Positions 15,455 through 25,215 are shown, numbered from the stretch's first letter. The stretch is DNA of 37,104 bases from Minisyncoccota bacterium (GCA_021734995.1 JAIPHX010000007.1:1-37104), one strand, 5' to 3'. The notes: generated from the letters alone by a model not told the origin. Program-made: numbers and translations.

Positions 15455-18412
15455 TTATTGAGTATTCGAAAACCTATGGTAAGCTTTTTTTAATTTAACA
15501 ATATCGGTATCTATAAATTTTTTGTTATTTGTCTCTAGAACTACAACTTTTTTATCTTTGGAAACATTTCCAATTTTTTTACAGGAAATATTAGAAAAAT
15601 GTTTTTCAAAAATCTTCGCTTTTTTTGGATCAATGGATACCAAAATTCTGCCTTGACTCTCTGAGAATATTTTTTCGTCTGGAGATACTGCGTTCCCATA
15701 AAAATCTTTCAGGGAAATTTTGGCTCCAATCATTCCCCCAACACAAGATTTCGCCAAAGCAATCGCTAAACCTCCAGAATGAATAGATATTGCAGAAGAA
15801 AGTAACTCTTTTGAAATAGCACTCTGTACAAGATTATATATTAGTGAATTTTTTTTCCAATCTACTTTAGGAACATTATTACCTATTAGTTCAATATCTT
15901 TAGCTTCATTGGCAAGCATTCTATAGTACTCACTAGCTCCCAACTCTTGATCTGTATCTCCTAGTAAATAAATACAATCACCAGCTTCTTTAAACTCAGG
16001 AGAAATTGTTTTTGATATGTCATTTGTAACACTAATAGCTGAAATCAATAACGTCGGTGGTATAGAAATCTTTATTGAATTCTCATTCTCATCATAACCC
16101 TTAAAATCATTAAACATACTATCTTTCCCAGAAATAAATGGAGTATTATATCCAATAGAATAATCATAACAAGCTTTCACAGCATCTTTTAATTGTCCCA
16201 ATCTAAATTCTTCATTAGAAGAGCACCAACAAAAATTATCCAGTAGGGCTAGTGTGTTCAAATCACCCCCTGCACAGATAATATTTCTTATTGCTGTGTC
16301 TATTGCACAAGCAGACATATCATAAGTACTTATATCTCCATAAAAAGGATACAGACTAGACGATACAACAGCTCCTTTCTTGGAATTTAGTAATGGCTTC
16401 AAAACTTGTGCATCTGTATTTATCCTTCCTTCACCAGAAATAGGTTTTAGCACTGAAGATGATTGTACTTCATGATCATATTGTTCAGAAATATATGCAA
16501 AGCTACCTATATTTAACTCACCAACTAATTTTTCAAATAATTTTGTTCTATTAGAATTTTTAGGCAACTGAGGTTCTTTGTATATTTTTTGAATATACGT
16601 AGTTTTTAAATCTTTTTCTGGTAATCCATCATGCAAAAAATCCATAGAAATATCCATGATTTTTTTATCATTATTGTACACTATACATTTCCCAGAATTA
16701 TTAAATTCACCTATAATGGTTGCCTCTACACCCCTACTATCCATTAATTTTTTGAAAACTTCCCATTTCTTTTTTGGAACAGCTAAGGTCATTCTTTCTT
16801 GTGATTCTGATATCCAAATTTCCCAAGGAGTTAATCCTTCATATTTTAAAGGTATTTTTTCTATATGCACTTCTGCCCCACCACACTCTTTAGCCATTTC
16901 AGCAACCGAACAAGACAATCCTCCTGCTCCATTGTCTGTAATACTATTATAAAGATCCATATCTCGCGCTTCTTTTACAAGAGCATCGCTTAATTTTTTT
17001 TGAGTAATTGGATCACCTATTTGCACTGCAGTAGCAGGAGAATTTGAATCCATTGTGACAGAAGAAAAAGTAGCTCCATGAATACCATCTGCTCCTACTC
17101 TACCTCCTACCATGACAACATAATCATCTACCTGAGCTTCTTTTTCGTACGAATTCTTTCCATTTATTTTTTTTGGGATAATTCCTATAGTACCAGCAAA
17201 TACAAGAGGTTTTCCTCGATATCTATCTTCATATTTTATAAAACCAGAAACAGTAGGGATACCTGAACAATTACCTCCTACATTGATACCCTTCACCACT
17301 CCATCCAAAATTCTTTTAGTAGGGAGCATTTTTTGTGTTTTGTTTTTTCCTTTATACAAAGACCTTGTGTCGTTTGGATTTCCAACACAAAAACCAAAAG
17401 TGTTAGCAATCGGTTTTGCTCCCTTTCCAAAACCTATTGCGTCTCTATTTACCCCTCCAATTCCTGTAATTGCTCCACCAAAAGGATCAAGAGCTGAAGG
17501 GCTATTATGAGTCTCTACTTTGTGGGTTATTAGATATTCATCATCAAAATCAATAGCTCCAGAATTATCAGAAAAAACAGAGACACAGAAATCTTCCTTC
17601 CCTTTTTTTTGACGAATAATTTTTGTAGATCCTTTTATATAGGTACGATAAAGACCATCTGTAATCTCATCTATTGGATTTGCAAAAATAGTATGCTTGC
17701 AGTGTTCTGACCATGTTTGAGCCAAAGATTCTATTTCTATATCAGTGGGGTCTCTGCCCAATTCAAAAAAATATTTTTGAATTACTTTCATTGAATCTAA
17801 ATCTAAAGCAAGAGGACCTCTTCTTCCATTTTCATCTAAAATACCTTCCTTCCCTATTTTTTCCAATTCTTCATCAGATACTTTTAAAGAAACTTTTTTT
17901 ACAAGTTCTTTTGTTTCTAAAATTACTTTTGGTACTTTGATAGACAGACTTCCATTGTTTATAATAGCGCTACTTTCAATTAATGGATTATGTAAAGAGA
18001 AAACTATTTTTTCTAAATCTATTTTTGTTAAACTTCCTTTGATTAAAAATATTTTAGATGTATAGACCTTCCAATTTGTATTTTTGTCTACTTGAAAAAA
18101 ATCATAAAGAGTTTCCAGTGCTGTATTTCCAATATTATCAGTTACTCCAGGCAAAAACCCTATCTCAATAGCATTTTTAAATTTAATTTTCGAAGGTAAT
18201 TCGTTTAAGAAAAATTCTTCTATATTTGGGTTTGAAAAAAGTCTTCCTATTTTTTGCAAATCTGCATCTTCTAAATCTGAATCTATAGTATAAGAATCCA
18301 AAATTTGCACAGAACTAACTTTACCTTTAATACCCAATGCGCGCCAAGATGCCATATATATTTTTTCTCTACTGTCTTTTATTTTCGGTAAAATATATAA
18401 ACGTGAAATCAT
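15455..18412 (-). CDS. purL: FGAM synthetase, PurL with fused N-terminal PurS-like region
   Basis: PurL turns FGAR into FGAM with ATP and ammonia from PurQ. At 985 residues it is neither the small PurL (about 740) nor the full fused PurL (about 1,250-1,300). The first roughly 165 residues correspond to the PurS-like N-terminal region of the large form. A linker with SEELEKIG-like sequence and LAQTWSEHCKHT (about 231-242) follows. The catalytic domains then show KVETHNSPSALDPFGGAITG, DNGAGGLSCSVAEMAKECGG and SGKDSMFND. The PurQ domain is encoded separately downstream. An exact TATAAT ends eight bases before the ATG, so a second transcript may start here. Confidence 0.96.
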   Translation of the reverse strand: MISRLYILPKIKDSREKIYMASWRALGIKGKVSSVQILDSYTIDSDLEDADLQKIGRLFSNPNIEEFFLNELPSKIKFKNAIEIGFLPGVTDNIGNTALETLYDFFQVDKNTNWKVYTSKIFLIKGSLTKIDLEKIVFSLHNPLIESSAIINNGSLSIKVPKVILETKELVKKVSLKVSDEELEKIGKEGILDENGRRGPLALDLDSMKVIQKYFFELGRDPTDIEIESLAQTWSEHCKHTIFANPIDEITDGLYRTYIKGSTKIIRQKKGKEDFCVSVFSDNSGAIDFDDEYLITHKVETHNSPSALDPFGGAITGIGGVNRDAIGFGKGAKPIANTFGFCVGNPNDTRSLYKGKNKTQKMLPTKRILDGVVKGINVGGNCSGIPTVSGFIKYEDRYRGKPLVFAGTIGIIPKKINGKNSYEKEAQVDDYVVMVGGRVGADGIHGATFSSVTMDSNSPATAVQIGDPITQKKLSDALVKEARDMDLYNSITDNGAGGLSCSVAEMAKECGGAEVHIEKIPLKYEGLTPWEIWISESQERMTLAVPKKKWEVFKKLMDSRGVEATIIGEFNNSGKCIVYNNDKKIMDISMDFLHDGLPEKDLKTTYIQKIYKEPQLPKNSNRTKLFEKLVGELNIGSFAYISEQYDHEVQSSSVLKPISGEGRINTDAQVLKPLLNSKKGAVVSSSLYPFYGDISTYDMSACAIDTAIRNIICAGGDLNTLALLDNFCWCSSNEEFRLGQLKDAVKACYDYSIGYNTPFISGKDSMFNDFKGYDENENSIKISIPPTLLISAISVTNDISKTISPEFKEAGDCIYLLGDTDQELGASEYYRMLANEAKDIELIGNNVPKVDWKKNSLIYNLVQSAISKELLSSAISIHSGGLAIALAKSCVGGMIGAKISLKDFYGNAVSPDEKIFSESQGRILVSIDPKKAKIFEKHFSNISCKKIGNVSKDKKVVVLETNNKKFIDTDIVKLKKAYHRFSNTQ

Positions 18413-18420
18413 ATTTTTAG

Positions 18421-18426
18421 ATTATA
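18421..18426 (-). promoter_or_regulatory. Candidate internal -10 box before purL
   Basis: Exact TATAAT on the minus strand ends eight bases before the purL ATG and lies in the 19-base gap after purA. No good -35 is visible, so it is a candidate only. Confidence 0.4.
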
Positions 18427-18431
18427 ACATA

Positions 18432-19814
18432 TTACCAATATTTTTCTACAGAATGATGTTCTTCTGGTCCTGTCCCCACTCGAATAATAGGTACCCCTAT
18501 CTCTTCTTCTAGAAATTGTATATACTTCACAGCCTCTTCTGGTAATTTGCCATCATAGTCAGATAATTTACCTTTCCAAATAGGGAAAGATTGGTAAACG
18601 GGTTCTATTTCTGATCTTGATATATCAAAAGGTATATTTTTTGTCTCTTGCCCATTAATTTTATATTTCACACAAACTTTAACCTCATTAAAACCAGACA
18701 AAACGTCCAACTTGGTCATTGATAATTTATCAACCCCATTTATCTTAACTGCATAATTTAATAAAGGTAAATCAAGCCACCCAGTCCTGCGTAGTCTTCC
18801 TGTGGTAGCACCAATCTCATTACCCATTCTTCTTAAAGCAACCCCTTGCTCAAAAAGGTCTTCTGAGTTTGGGTTTGGATTTGGATAAACTTCTTTTTCT
18901 TCTGTATATTTTTTATCTCTACACCAAACAGAAGATTTTTCTCCTCCAAGTTCTGTAGGGAATGGTCCTTCACCAACTTTTGTCACATATGCCTTAAAAA
19001 TACCTAAGGCTCCGCCGACTAGTTGTGATGCCACACCTAAAGCTGGAGCTATCCCTCCTGCTATTGTATGTGATGAAGTAACATAAGGATAATTACCAAA
19101 ACGAACATCTAGCAAAGTCCCTTGTGCTCCTTCAGCAACAACATTATTACCATTCTCAAATGTTTCTTGTATTAAAAGATTAGATTCTTTAACTTCAAAT
19201 GTCTTCAAAAAATCAATACCTTCTAAAAATTTATTCTCTTTTTCTGTAAAATTATCAACTTCTGGATCATATTGATAACACTCTTTTAAAATTCTAAAAT
19301 GTTCAGTTTTTAATGCTTCATATCTTTCTTTAAAATTAACATCTAAAATGTCTCCTACTCTTAAAGCTTTTCTCCATACAAAATCTGTATATGATGGTCC
19401 AATTCCACGCCCTGTGGAACCAATCTTTTTATCTCCTAATTTTTTTTCAGATATAGTATCAAGCAAGCAATGCGTCGGTAATGTAAGCACTGCATGAGGA
19501 GACACAGAAATTCTATGCTTTTCATTTTCAAAATCAGGAATTTCAATAGTTTCTTGTTTTAATGAATACGGATCAATAACCATACCTCCACCTAAATGCA
19601 TTTTTGCTTTTCCAAAAGCCCCTGAAGGTATCAAATGGAAAACAAAACATTTACCATTGTACCAAATAGTGTGTCCAGCATTATTTCCTCCTTGAAATCT
19701 AACAATGACATCATTTTCATTTAAGCTAGAGGATATTATTGCAACATCCTTACCTTTCCCTTCATCTCCCCATTGAAGCCCTATTACAGGCATTATTTTA
19801 TTTTTTGTAAACAT
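18432..19814 (-). CDS. purA: Adenylosuccinate synthetase
   Basis: PurA joins IMP and aspartate with GTP to make adenylosuccinate. The 460-residue sequence carries the N-terminal GLQWGDEGKGK P-loop (about residues 12-22), RFQGGNNAGHT (about 38-48) with the conserved His, GSTGRGIGPSY (about 131-141), GAQGTLLD and TTGRLRRTGWLDL near residue 345. ATG 19814 gives MFTKNKIMPVIG. An ATG seven codons later would also give a full enzyme and cannot be excluded. With purB in the same operon, the whole IMP-to-AMP branch is encoded. It is 16 bases downstream of guaB. Confidence 0.97.
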   Translation of the reverse strand: MFTKNKIMPVIGLQWGDEGKGKDVAIISSSLNENDVIVRFQGGNNAGHTIWYNGKCFVFHLIPSGAFGKAKMHLGGGMVIDPYSLKQETIEIPDFENEKHRISVSPHAVLTLPTHCLLDTISEKKLGDKKIGSTGRGIGPSYTDFVWRKALRVGDILDVNFKERYEALKTEHFRILKECYQYDPEVDNFTEKENKFLEGIDFLKTFEVKESNLLIQETFENGNNVVAEGAQGTLLDVRFGNYPYVTSSHTIAGGIAPALGVASQLVGGALGIFKAYVTKVGEGPFPTELGGEKSSVWCRDKKYTEEKEVYPNPNPNSEDLFEQGVALRRMGNEIGATTGRLRRTGWLDLPLLNYAVKINGVDKLSMTKLDVLSGFNEVKVCVKYKINGQETKNIPFDISRSEIEPVYQSFPIWKGKLSDYDGKLPEEAVKYIQFLEEEIGVPIIRVGTGPEEHHSVEKYW

Positions 19815-19830
19815 TATATTTTAATTATGT

Positions 19831-21303
19831 TTATTGTTTATAATTAGGTGTTGGATCAACCATAAAAATATCATGAATATGGCTTTCTCTAAGACCTGAG
19901 TTAGTAATAATGTAAAAAGATGCTTCACGAGTATCTGTAATCTTTTTTGCTCCTATATATCCCATTCCAGACCTTAGACCCCCAATATACTGATGAACAA
20001 CATCAGACAATGAACCTTTGTATGGCACATGAGCAGAAACTCCTTCAGGAACTAATTTTGTAGTGTCATATTGTTCTTCTTGAAAATATCTATCTTTGGA
20101 ACCTTTTTGCATGGCATCAATTGACCCCATTCCTCTGTATTTTTTAAATTTTTGGTTGTTGGCAATAATAGTGTCTCCAGGAGATTCATCTGTACCAGCA
20201 AAAGCACTACCCATCATTACAATATTTGCACCAAAAGCAAATGCTTTGACTACATCACCGCTATATTTAATACCTCCGTCTGCAATAATAGGTAAATCCA
20301 AAGAAGCACAAGCTTTATAAACATCAGCCACAGCGGAAAGTTGGGGCACTCCTACTCCTGATACAATCCTAGTAGTACAAATAGAACCAGGACCTATCCC
20401 TACCTTTACAGCACTAACTCCAGCTTTATACAAAGCTTTAGCAGCCTCACCTGTAGCAATATTTCCACCAATAATGTCTAGCTTTGGATATATTGAATGG
20501 ATTTTTTTAACCATTTCAATTACATTTTTAGAATGACCATGAGCAGTATCTACACAAATAAAATCCACTTCACTTTCCACTAATGCTTTTACTCTATCTA
20601 AAGTATCTATTGAGGTTCCCACAGCCGCTCCTACTTGCAACCTACCTAGCTTGTCTTTAGTAGCTAATGGATATTCTTTACTCTTTGCCATATCACGGTA
20701 AGTAATAAGTCCAACCAAAACACCTTTTTTGTTGATTAATGGTAATTTTTCAATTCCATATTTTTTAAAAATCTTATTTGCTTCTTGAATAGAGGTGTCT
20801 TCATTACCAGTAATTAACTCTTTTGTCATTATTTCAATAATAGGAGTTTTTATATTTTTTTCAAAACGCAAATCACGATGAGTAATAATTCCTTTTAATA
20901 CACCGCTATCATCTACAATAGGAATGCCTCCAATTTTATATTTATTTTGTATATCTAACGCATCCCCTACATTTCCTGATATGTTTAGGGTAATAGGATC
21001 TACTATCTTACCAGCTTCATATCTTTTAACTTTAGAAACTTCCGACGCTTGTTCTCCTATTGAAAGATTTTTATGAATTACCCCTATACCTCCAAGCTGA
21101 GCCATACCTATTGCCATAGCAGATTCAGTCACAGTATCCATCGCAGCAGACATAAAAGGGACATCCAGCCATATATTTTTTGTTAGTTTTGTTTTAATAT
21201 CAACATCTTTTGGTAATACTTCACTATATCCAGGGGCAAGTAAAACATCATCAAAAGTGAGACCTTGACCTAGATTTTTGGGAGATATATTTTTTTTAAT
21301 CAT
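19831..21303 (-). CDS. guaB: IMP dehydrogenase
   Basis: GuaB oxidises IMP to XMP with NAD, the first step to GMP. At 490 residues it is full length. The catalytic barrel begins [17 protein letters not shown] (about residues 15-31), is interrupted by two CBS domains (about 95-205, [20 protein letters not shown] and [20 protein letters not shown]), then resumes. The active-site loop [18 protein letters not shown] contains the catalytic Cys, and the flap region [18 protein letters not shown] follows. guaA is not in the window. It is 29 bases after zwf, and TAAGAT ends six bases before its ATG, so it may start a separate near-leaderless transcript. Confidence 0.97.
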   Translation of the reverse strand: MIKKNISPKNLGQGLTFDDVLLAPGYSEVLPKDVDIKTKLTKNIWLDVPFMSAAMDTVTESAMAIGMAQLGGIGVIHKNLSIGEQASEVSKVKRYEAGKIVDPITLNISGNVGDALDIQNKYKIGGIPIVDDSGVLKGIITHRDLRFEKNIKTPIIEIMTKELITGNEDTSIQEANKIFKKYGIEKLPLINKKGVLVGLITYRDMAKSKEYPLATKDKLGRLQVGAAVGTSIDTLDRVKALVESEVDFICVDTAHGHSKNVIEMVKKIHSIYPKLDIIGGNIATGEAAKALYKAGVSAVKVGIGPGSICTTRIVSGVGVPQLSAVADVYKACASLDLPIIADGGIKYSGDVVKAFAFGANIVMMGSAFAGTDESPGDTIIANNQKFKKYRGMGSIDAMQKGSKDRYFQEEQYDTTKLVPEGVSAHVPYKGSLSDVVHQYIGGLRSGMGYIGAKKITDTREASFYIITNSGLRESHIHDIFMVDPTPNYKQ

Positions 21304-21332
21304 ATTTTTATCTTACAACTTATTTTACCTAA

Positions 21333-22640
21333 TTACAACAATCGTATATCTTGACCTTTTGGATATATAAACAAATCATCTTTTCGCTCTTTCCATTTTT
21401 GTTGAACTGGATCCAAAATTCTCCACGATTCCAATATCTCTTTACCTCCTGCAAAAAGACTACGGTCACCTTTCACAGCACTCCAAATGACTTGTTCATA
21501 AGCTTTTGGTAGTTTTCCATAATGTTCTTTAAAAGCAAAACTCAACGCTTTGAATTCTTTTTGATGATCAAATCCAGGTTTTTTAGTCCAAATATCAAAC
21601 TCTATTGCTTCTTTTGGTTGAAGACATAGTGAAAGCTTATTGCTCTCTGCTTCTTTATTTTTTTTGTAAGAAATAATTATTTGTGTAAATTTTTCAGACA
21701 TATTTTTGCCAGTTTTAAGCAGGATCGGTACATCTTTCCAATTTGGATCTTTTGAAAAAAGCTCCAAAGACATAAAAGTCTCTACTCCAGAAGTAGGATT
21801 CTGCACTTCATTTTGATAACCTTCATATTGACCTCTTTTTACTTTTTGTATATCTGATATATATAAATTTTTTAAAGCTTCCAATCGCAAATCTGGAACT
21901 TTCTCATATTCTTCATTTTCAGGCAGGTTCATCAGTATTAAAGCTGATAATTGCAATAAATGACTTTGTGTAAAATCTCGTAAAGCACCTGTCTGTTCAT
22001 AAAAATTTGCTCTACCTTCTATACCGATTTGTTCACTCACAATGATCTCTATTTTCTCAATAAAATCTTTGTTCCATGTTTTCTTGAATAAAGAATTCCC
22101 TGTTCTAAATACAATAATATTTTGTGCTGTCTCTTTTGCTAAATAATGATCAATACGGTATACATTTTCTGAAGGAAAGTGGTTTTTTATATGTAAAGAT
22201 AATTCCTCAGCACTTTTTAAATCTGTGCCAAAAGGTTTTTCTAGCAAGAGTTTTGAATTTTGGAAACCAACTTTTCCTAGATTTTCTATAATTACCCCAC
22301 AAGCTTCAGGTGGGACAGAAAGATAAAATATATACTGAGCTTCTTCTCCAAAAGAATCTTTAATATTTAAAACTTTATTTTTTAATAAATTATACTCATC
22401 AAAATTGTTTACATCCATACTAAAAATCTCAATATTTTCTTTTAAGAAAGAATTGTTTTGGATGCTTTTTATAGCTTCTTCAATATTAAAATCTTTTTGA
22501 CGCGTAATTCCAATTACCTTAAACTTATCTGGTAGTACTTTTGCTTCTGCAATATCTGCAATAGCAGGCAAAAGAGATCTTTTAGATAAATCTCCAGAAA
22601 TACCAAATATTACTAAAACTGTAGGCTCATCTGTCTTCAT
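21333..22640 (-). CDS. zwf: Glucose-6-phosphate dehydrogenase
   Basis: Zwf oxidises glucose-6-phosphate to 6-phosphogluconolactone, making NADPH. The N-terminal nucleotide-binding loop reads VIFGISGDLSKRSLLPAI (about residues 10-27), and the substrate-binding signature RIDHYLAKETAQNI (about 163-176) has Ala in place of the usual Gly. At 435 residues it is shorter than typical bacterial Zwf (about 480-500), mostly in the C-terminal domain. It directly abuts gnd with no spacer, and the pgl gene lies upstream, so all three enzymes of the oxidative pentose phosphate branch are made from one transcript. Confidence 0.95.
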   Translation of the reverse strand: MKTDEPTVLVIFGISGDLSKRSLLPAIADIAEAKVLPDKFKVIGITRQKDFNIEEAIKSIQNNSFLKENIEIFSMDVNNFDEYNLLKNKVLNIKDSFGEEAQYIFYLSVPPEACGVIIENLGKVGFQNSKLLLEKPFGTDLKSAEELSLHIKNHFPSENVYRIDHYLAKETAQNIIVFRTGNSLFKKTWNKDFIEKIEIIVSEQIGIEGRANFYEQTGALRDFTQSHLLQLSALILMNLPENEEYEKVPDLRLEALKNLYISDIQKVKRGQYEGYQNEVQNPTSGVETFMSLELFSKDPNWKDVPILLKTGKNMSEKFTQIIISYKKNKEAESNKLSLCLQPKEAIEFDIWTKKPGFDHQKEFKALSFAFKEHYGKLPKAYEQVIWSAVKGDRSLFAGGKEILESWRILDPVQQKWKERKDDLFIYPKGQDIRLL

Positions 22641-23552
22641 TTATTTCTTTTCTTCATTTATCTTATGCCCACCAAAAGCATTTCTAGTAAGAGCCAACAT
22701 TTTTGTAGCAAAATTTGTTTTTCCTTTTTGAGATTCTAAACGAACATCAAAAGATGCTTGTATTGAAGGCATCTCAATATTTTTTTCTTTTGCTACTTCA
22801 AGTGCCCATCTAGCTTCACCGGACTCTGCTACAAAGCCATCTATTTTGTCAAAGTCTGGCTTTTCTTTTAAAGCATTAGTGATAAGTTCATTGAGCCAAG
22901 AAGCGATCACACTCCCATTTTGCCATACTTCTCCCGCAGAGATTAAATCTAAATCTTTATAATGACCTTCTTTTAAGAGTCTATATCCTTCAGCAAAGGA
23001 TTCCATCATTCCGTATTCAATTGCATTATGTACCATTTTTACATAGTGCCCAGAACCACTACTACCAAAATGTTTATATGCTCCCTTAGGGTTTGCTAAA
23101 CATACCAATAAAGATTCTATTTTTTCAAAAGCATCTCTGTCTCCTCCTACCATCATAGAAAATCCATTTTTATAACCCCACACCCCACCGCTAGTACCAA
23201 TATCCAACAAAACAGAGCCAGCTTCTTCTACTTTTTTAGCCCTACGAATAGTATTTTTAAAATTTGAATTACCTCCATCAATCAAAACACTTCCTTTTGG
23301 CACTATTTTAAGCCAGCTATCCAATTCTTCATCTACTACTTCTGCTGGTATCATAATCCATATTATATTTATTTCTTCTCCAAAAAAATTTACGATATCT
23401 TCTTTCTGCAAAGAACCTGACACCCCAACAGATCGCATCTCTTCTATTTTTTGAATGGATCTATTGTGTACCATTACTTCATAACCCCCTTCAAAAAGTT
23501 TTTGTGCTATCTGAGAACCCATTCTACCAAGACCCGCAATTGCAATTTTCAT
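22641..23552 (-). CDS. gnd: 6-phosphogluconate dehydrogenase (short type)
   Basis: Gnd oxidatively decarboxylates 6-phosphogluconate to ribulose-5-phosphate. A Rossmann start IAGLGRMGSQIAQKL (about residues 4-18) is followed by HNRS, LIDGGNSNFKNT (about 90-101), the signature GTSGGVWGYKNGFSMMVGGD (about 118-137) and KMVHNAIEYGMMESFAEGY (about 172-190), which holds the catalytic Lys. At 303 residues it belongs to the short form (YqeC/GndA-like), often NAD-dependent, not the 470-residue NADP form. HNRS after beta-2 lacks the NADP-type NRT/R pattern in an obvious way, but cofactor use is not decided by this. Confidence 0.94.
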   Translation of the reverse strand: MKIAIAGLGRMGSQIAQKLFEGGYEVMVHNRSIQKIEEMRSVGVSGSLQKEDIVNFFGEEINIIWIMIPAEVVDEELDSWLKIVPKGSVLIDGGNSNFKNTIRRAKKVEEAGSVLLDIGTSGGVWGYKNGFSMMVGGDRDAFEKIESLLVCLANPKGAYKHFGSSGSGHYVKMVHNAIEYGMMESFAEGYRLLKEGHYKDLDLISAGEVWQNGSVIASWLNELITNALKEKPDFDKIDGFVAESGEARWALEVAKEKNIEMPSIQASFDVRLESQKGKTNFATKMLALTRNAFGGHKINEEKK

Positions 23553-23556
23553 AGTT

Positions 23557-24183
23557 TTAAAATTTAAAAATTTTTAATATTGGAACTTTTTTTAATGTTT
23601 GTGCAGGCATTAAAAAAAAATCCTTATCTTCATTTTCTAACTGTAATATTATATCATCCTTCTCCCCTTCTTTGGCTACCAAGACAGCTTCATCCAACAT
23701 TCTAATACATTTTGGTGTAATGGTAATTCTGTTGTATTTCTCAGTACTGTATTGAAAAGCTAAACTTTCGGCTTTTACAGCCTCGCTTTTTGGTAGGATA
23801 CCTGCAGTATGACCATCACCCCCAATACCAAAAATACCTATCTTATAGTCTGTAGCACCCAAAAGCCACTTTAAATTTCCTTCAAAATTCTTTGTAGTAT
23901 CTACAATATTTTCACCTAAAAGTACGGGATACATTTTTGCTTGCAATGTATCTAAACCTTCTTTTTGCATTAAAGTCCAATTGGAATCAATATGCCCTAC
24001 TGCTCCATATCTTTCATCTACCAAAGAAACATATAAATTATCTAAATTATGATTTTTTAGAATTTTAATTATTTGTAAATTTACAGAAACAGAAGAACCT
24101 CCGGAAAGTAACAACAAGACTTTTTTTTCGTCTGCCAATTTTTCTAATATCAAAGATGATATATAACTGACCGCTTCTTCCAT
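23557..24183 (-). CDS. pgl: 6-phosphogluconolactonase, DevB type
   Basis: Pgl hydrolyses 6-phosphogluconolactone, linking zwf and gnd. The glucosamine-6-phosphate isomerase-like fold is indicated by LLLLSGGSSVSVN (about residues 23-35), YVSLVDERYG (about 51-60) and GIFGIGGDGHTAGILP (about 114-129), with the Glu and His of these motifs in family positions. At 208 residues it is slightly shorter than the usual 230-250. It lies four bases before gnd, and the preceding gene (112 residues) ends next to its ATG. Confidence 0.93.
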   Translation of the reverse strand: MEEAVSYISSLILEKLADEKKVLLLLSGGSSVSVNLQIIKILKNHNLDNLYVSLVDERYGAVGHIDSNWTLMQKEGLDTLQAKMYPVLLGENIVDTTKNFEGNLKWLLGATDYKIGIFGIGGDGHTAGILPKSEAVKAESLAFQYSTEKYNRITITPKCIRMLDEAVLVAKEGEKDDIILQLENEDKDFFLMPAQTLKKVPILKIFKF

Positions 24184-24522
24184 TTAGCTTTTAGTATTCT
24201 TGATTATTGTTTTCCAATGTTTTTTTAAATCCTTAGCAAGCATCTCTGCTTCTTTTTTGTTTTCTGCTGATAGGTATTTTTTCATAACAGTATCTACTAT
24301 TTTGTAGTATGTGGGCTCAGATATTTCTTTAGCTTTTTCAATTTTTTCTAGCACTTCCCCTTTTGCTTTTAATGTCCAACCTTTTATTTTCTTAATATTC
24401 TTTTTCCCATCTGGGCCTAATAAAAAATACCCAGCAGTAGCTAGAGCTACTACTCCTGCTCCTAATGCGACTAGATTACCTGTACTTGTATCCGAACTTT
24501 TTTTATTTGTTGTTTTTTTCAT
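24184..24522 (-). CDS. Small membrane-anchored protein, function unknown
   Basis: The 112-residue product begins with a hydrophilic Lys/Thr/Ser-rich tail (about 1-15), then one hydrophobic helix (GNLVALGAGVVALATAGYFLLG, about 15-36), then a Lys/Glu-rich helical region to the end. The form resembles YtxH-like stress or envelope proteins, but I see no certain family signature. It is the first gene of the pgl-gnd-zwf run, abutting pgl with no spacing. Candidate -10 TATAAT at 24562-24567 overlaps the end of the DedA gene, giving a leader of about 30 bases without Shine-Dalgarno. Confidence 0.72.
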   Translation of the reverse strand: MKKTTNKKSSDTSTGNLVALGAGVVALATAGYFLLGPDGKKNIKKIKGWTLKAKGEVLEKIEKAKEISEPTYYKIVDTVMKKYLSAENKKEAEMLAKDLKKHWKTIIKNTKS

Positions 24523-24561
24523 TTTTAATTGATGTTAAATTTATAAACGACATTACTGTAT

Positions 24562-24567
24562 ATTATA
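24562..24567 (-). promoter_or_regulatory. Candidate -10 of the pgl-gnd-zwf-(pur) transcript
   Basis: Exact TATAAT on the minus strand, overlapping the DedA stop codon, is the only strong -10 in the 40-base gap before the 112-residue gene. No recognisable -35 lies 16-18 bases upstream. Confidence 0.4.
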
Positions 24568-25183
24568 CTACACTTTGATCTTTCTCGCTCTTATCTGCCT
24601 TTTTTAGTATTTTCTCTAAATTAATTTTTTTAAAATATTTTACAGAAAAGAATACAATTAATACAAACAAAATTAAAAATGGATACTTTAAGTAAATTGG
24701 TATTTGATCATATATATTTCCAAAGTGAAAACCTATAAAAATCAAAGTTCCAGTCCAAATAAACCCTCCTAAAAAATTCAATAAAACGTATCTCTTAAAT
24801 GACACATGCAACATGCCGGCGGTAATAAGTACAGCAATCGCAGACCCAAAACCCATTGTAACTTTTGATAAAAACAAAATCTTATCTTGATGATGATAAA
24901 AAAGTTTTTCAGCTTGAGTAATCTTTTTGTTGTCTATTTTAAACAAATGTCCAAAGCGATTGATAAATTTTCTAGCACCAAATCTGCCGACTAGATACCA
25001 AAAAATATCTCCTATAAAATCTCCCAAGATAATAGCCATATAAAGTGGCCAGAAAGTGAATTGTTGCAAACTAAGCAAAAATCCAGAAGAAAGAGTAACT
25101 ACAGGCCCCTCCAAAAAAGCTCCTATGAAAACCAAGAAGTATTTTGAAGAATGTATTAATATTTCTATATATTGTAAATTCAT
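24563..25183 (-). CDS. DedA family membrane protein (SNARE-associated/VTT domain)
   Basis: DedA proteins are integral membrane proteins linked to lipid-carrier recycling and membrane homeostasis. This one (206 residues from ATG 25183) has the family core FLEGPVVTLSSGFLLS (about 20-35), GDFIGDIFWYLVGRFGARKF (about 54-73) and G(A/S)AIAVLITAGMLHVSFKRY (about 115-135), with four or five hydrophobic helices. An in-frame ATG at 25204 would add MFFCCQS, but it lies inside the terminator hairpin of the upstream unit, so I take 25183. DedA homologues in some bacteria flip undecaprenyl phosphate; whether this one does is unknown. Confidence 0.88.
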   Translation of the reverse strand: MNLQYIEILIHSSKYFLVFIGAFLEGPVVTLSSGFLLSLQQFTFWPLYMAIILGDFIGDIFWYLVGRFGARKFINRFGHLFKIDNKKITQAEKLFYHHQDKILFLSKVTMGFGSAIAVLITAGMLHVSFKRYVLLNFLGGFIWTGTLIFIGFHFGNIYDQIPIYLKYPFLILFVLIVFFSVKYFKKINLEKILKKADKSEKDQSVV

Positions 25184-25194
25184 ACTTTGGCAAC

Positions 25195-25215
25195 AAAAAA
25201 ACACCGCAAAGGTGT
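25195..25215 (-). terminator. Terminator after the DoxX / Gmad2 unit
   Basis: On the minus strand ACACC (25215-25211), loop TTTGC and GGTGT (25205-25201) are followed by six T (25200-25195). The stem is only five base pairs, so it may leak, allowing read-through into the DedA gene, which starts 12 bases later. Confidence 0.75.
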
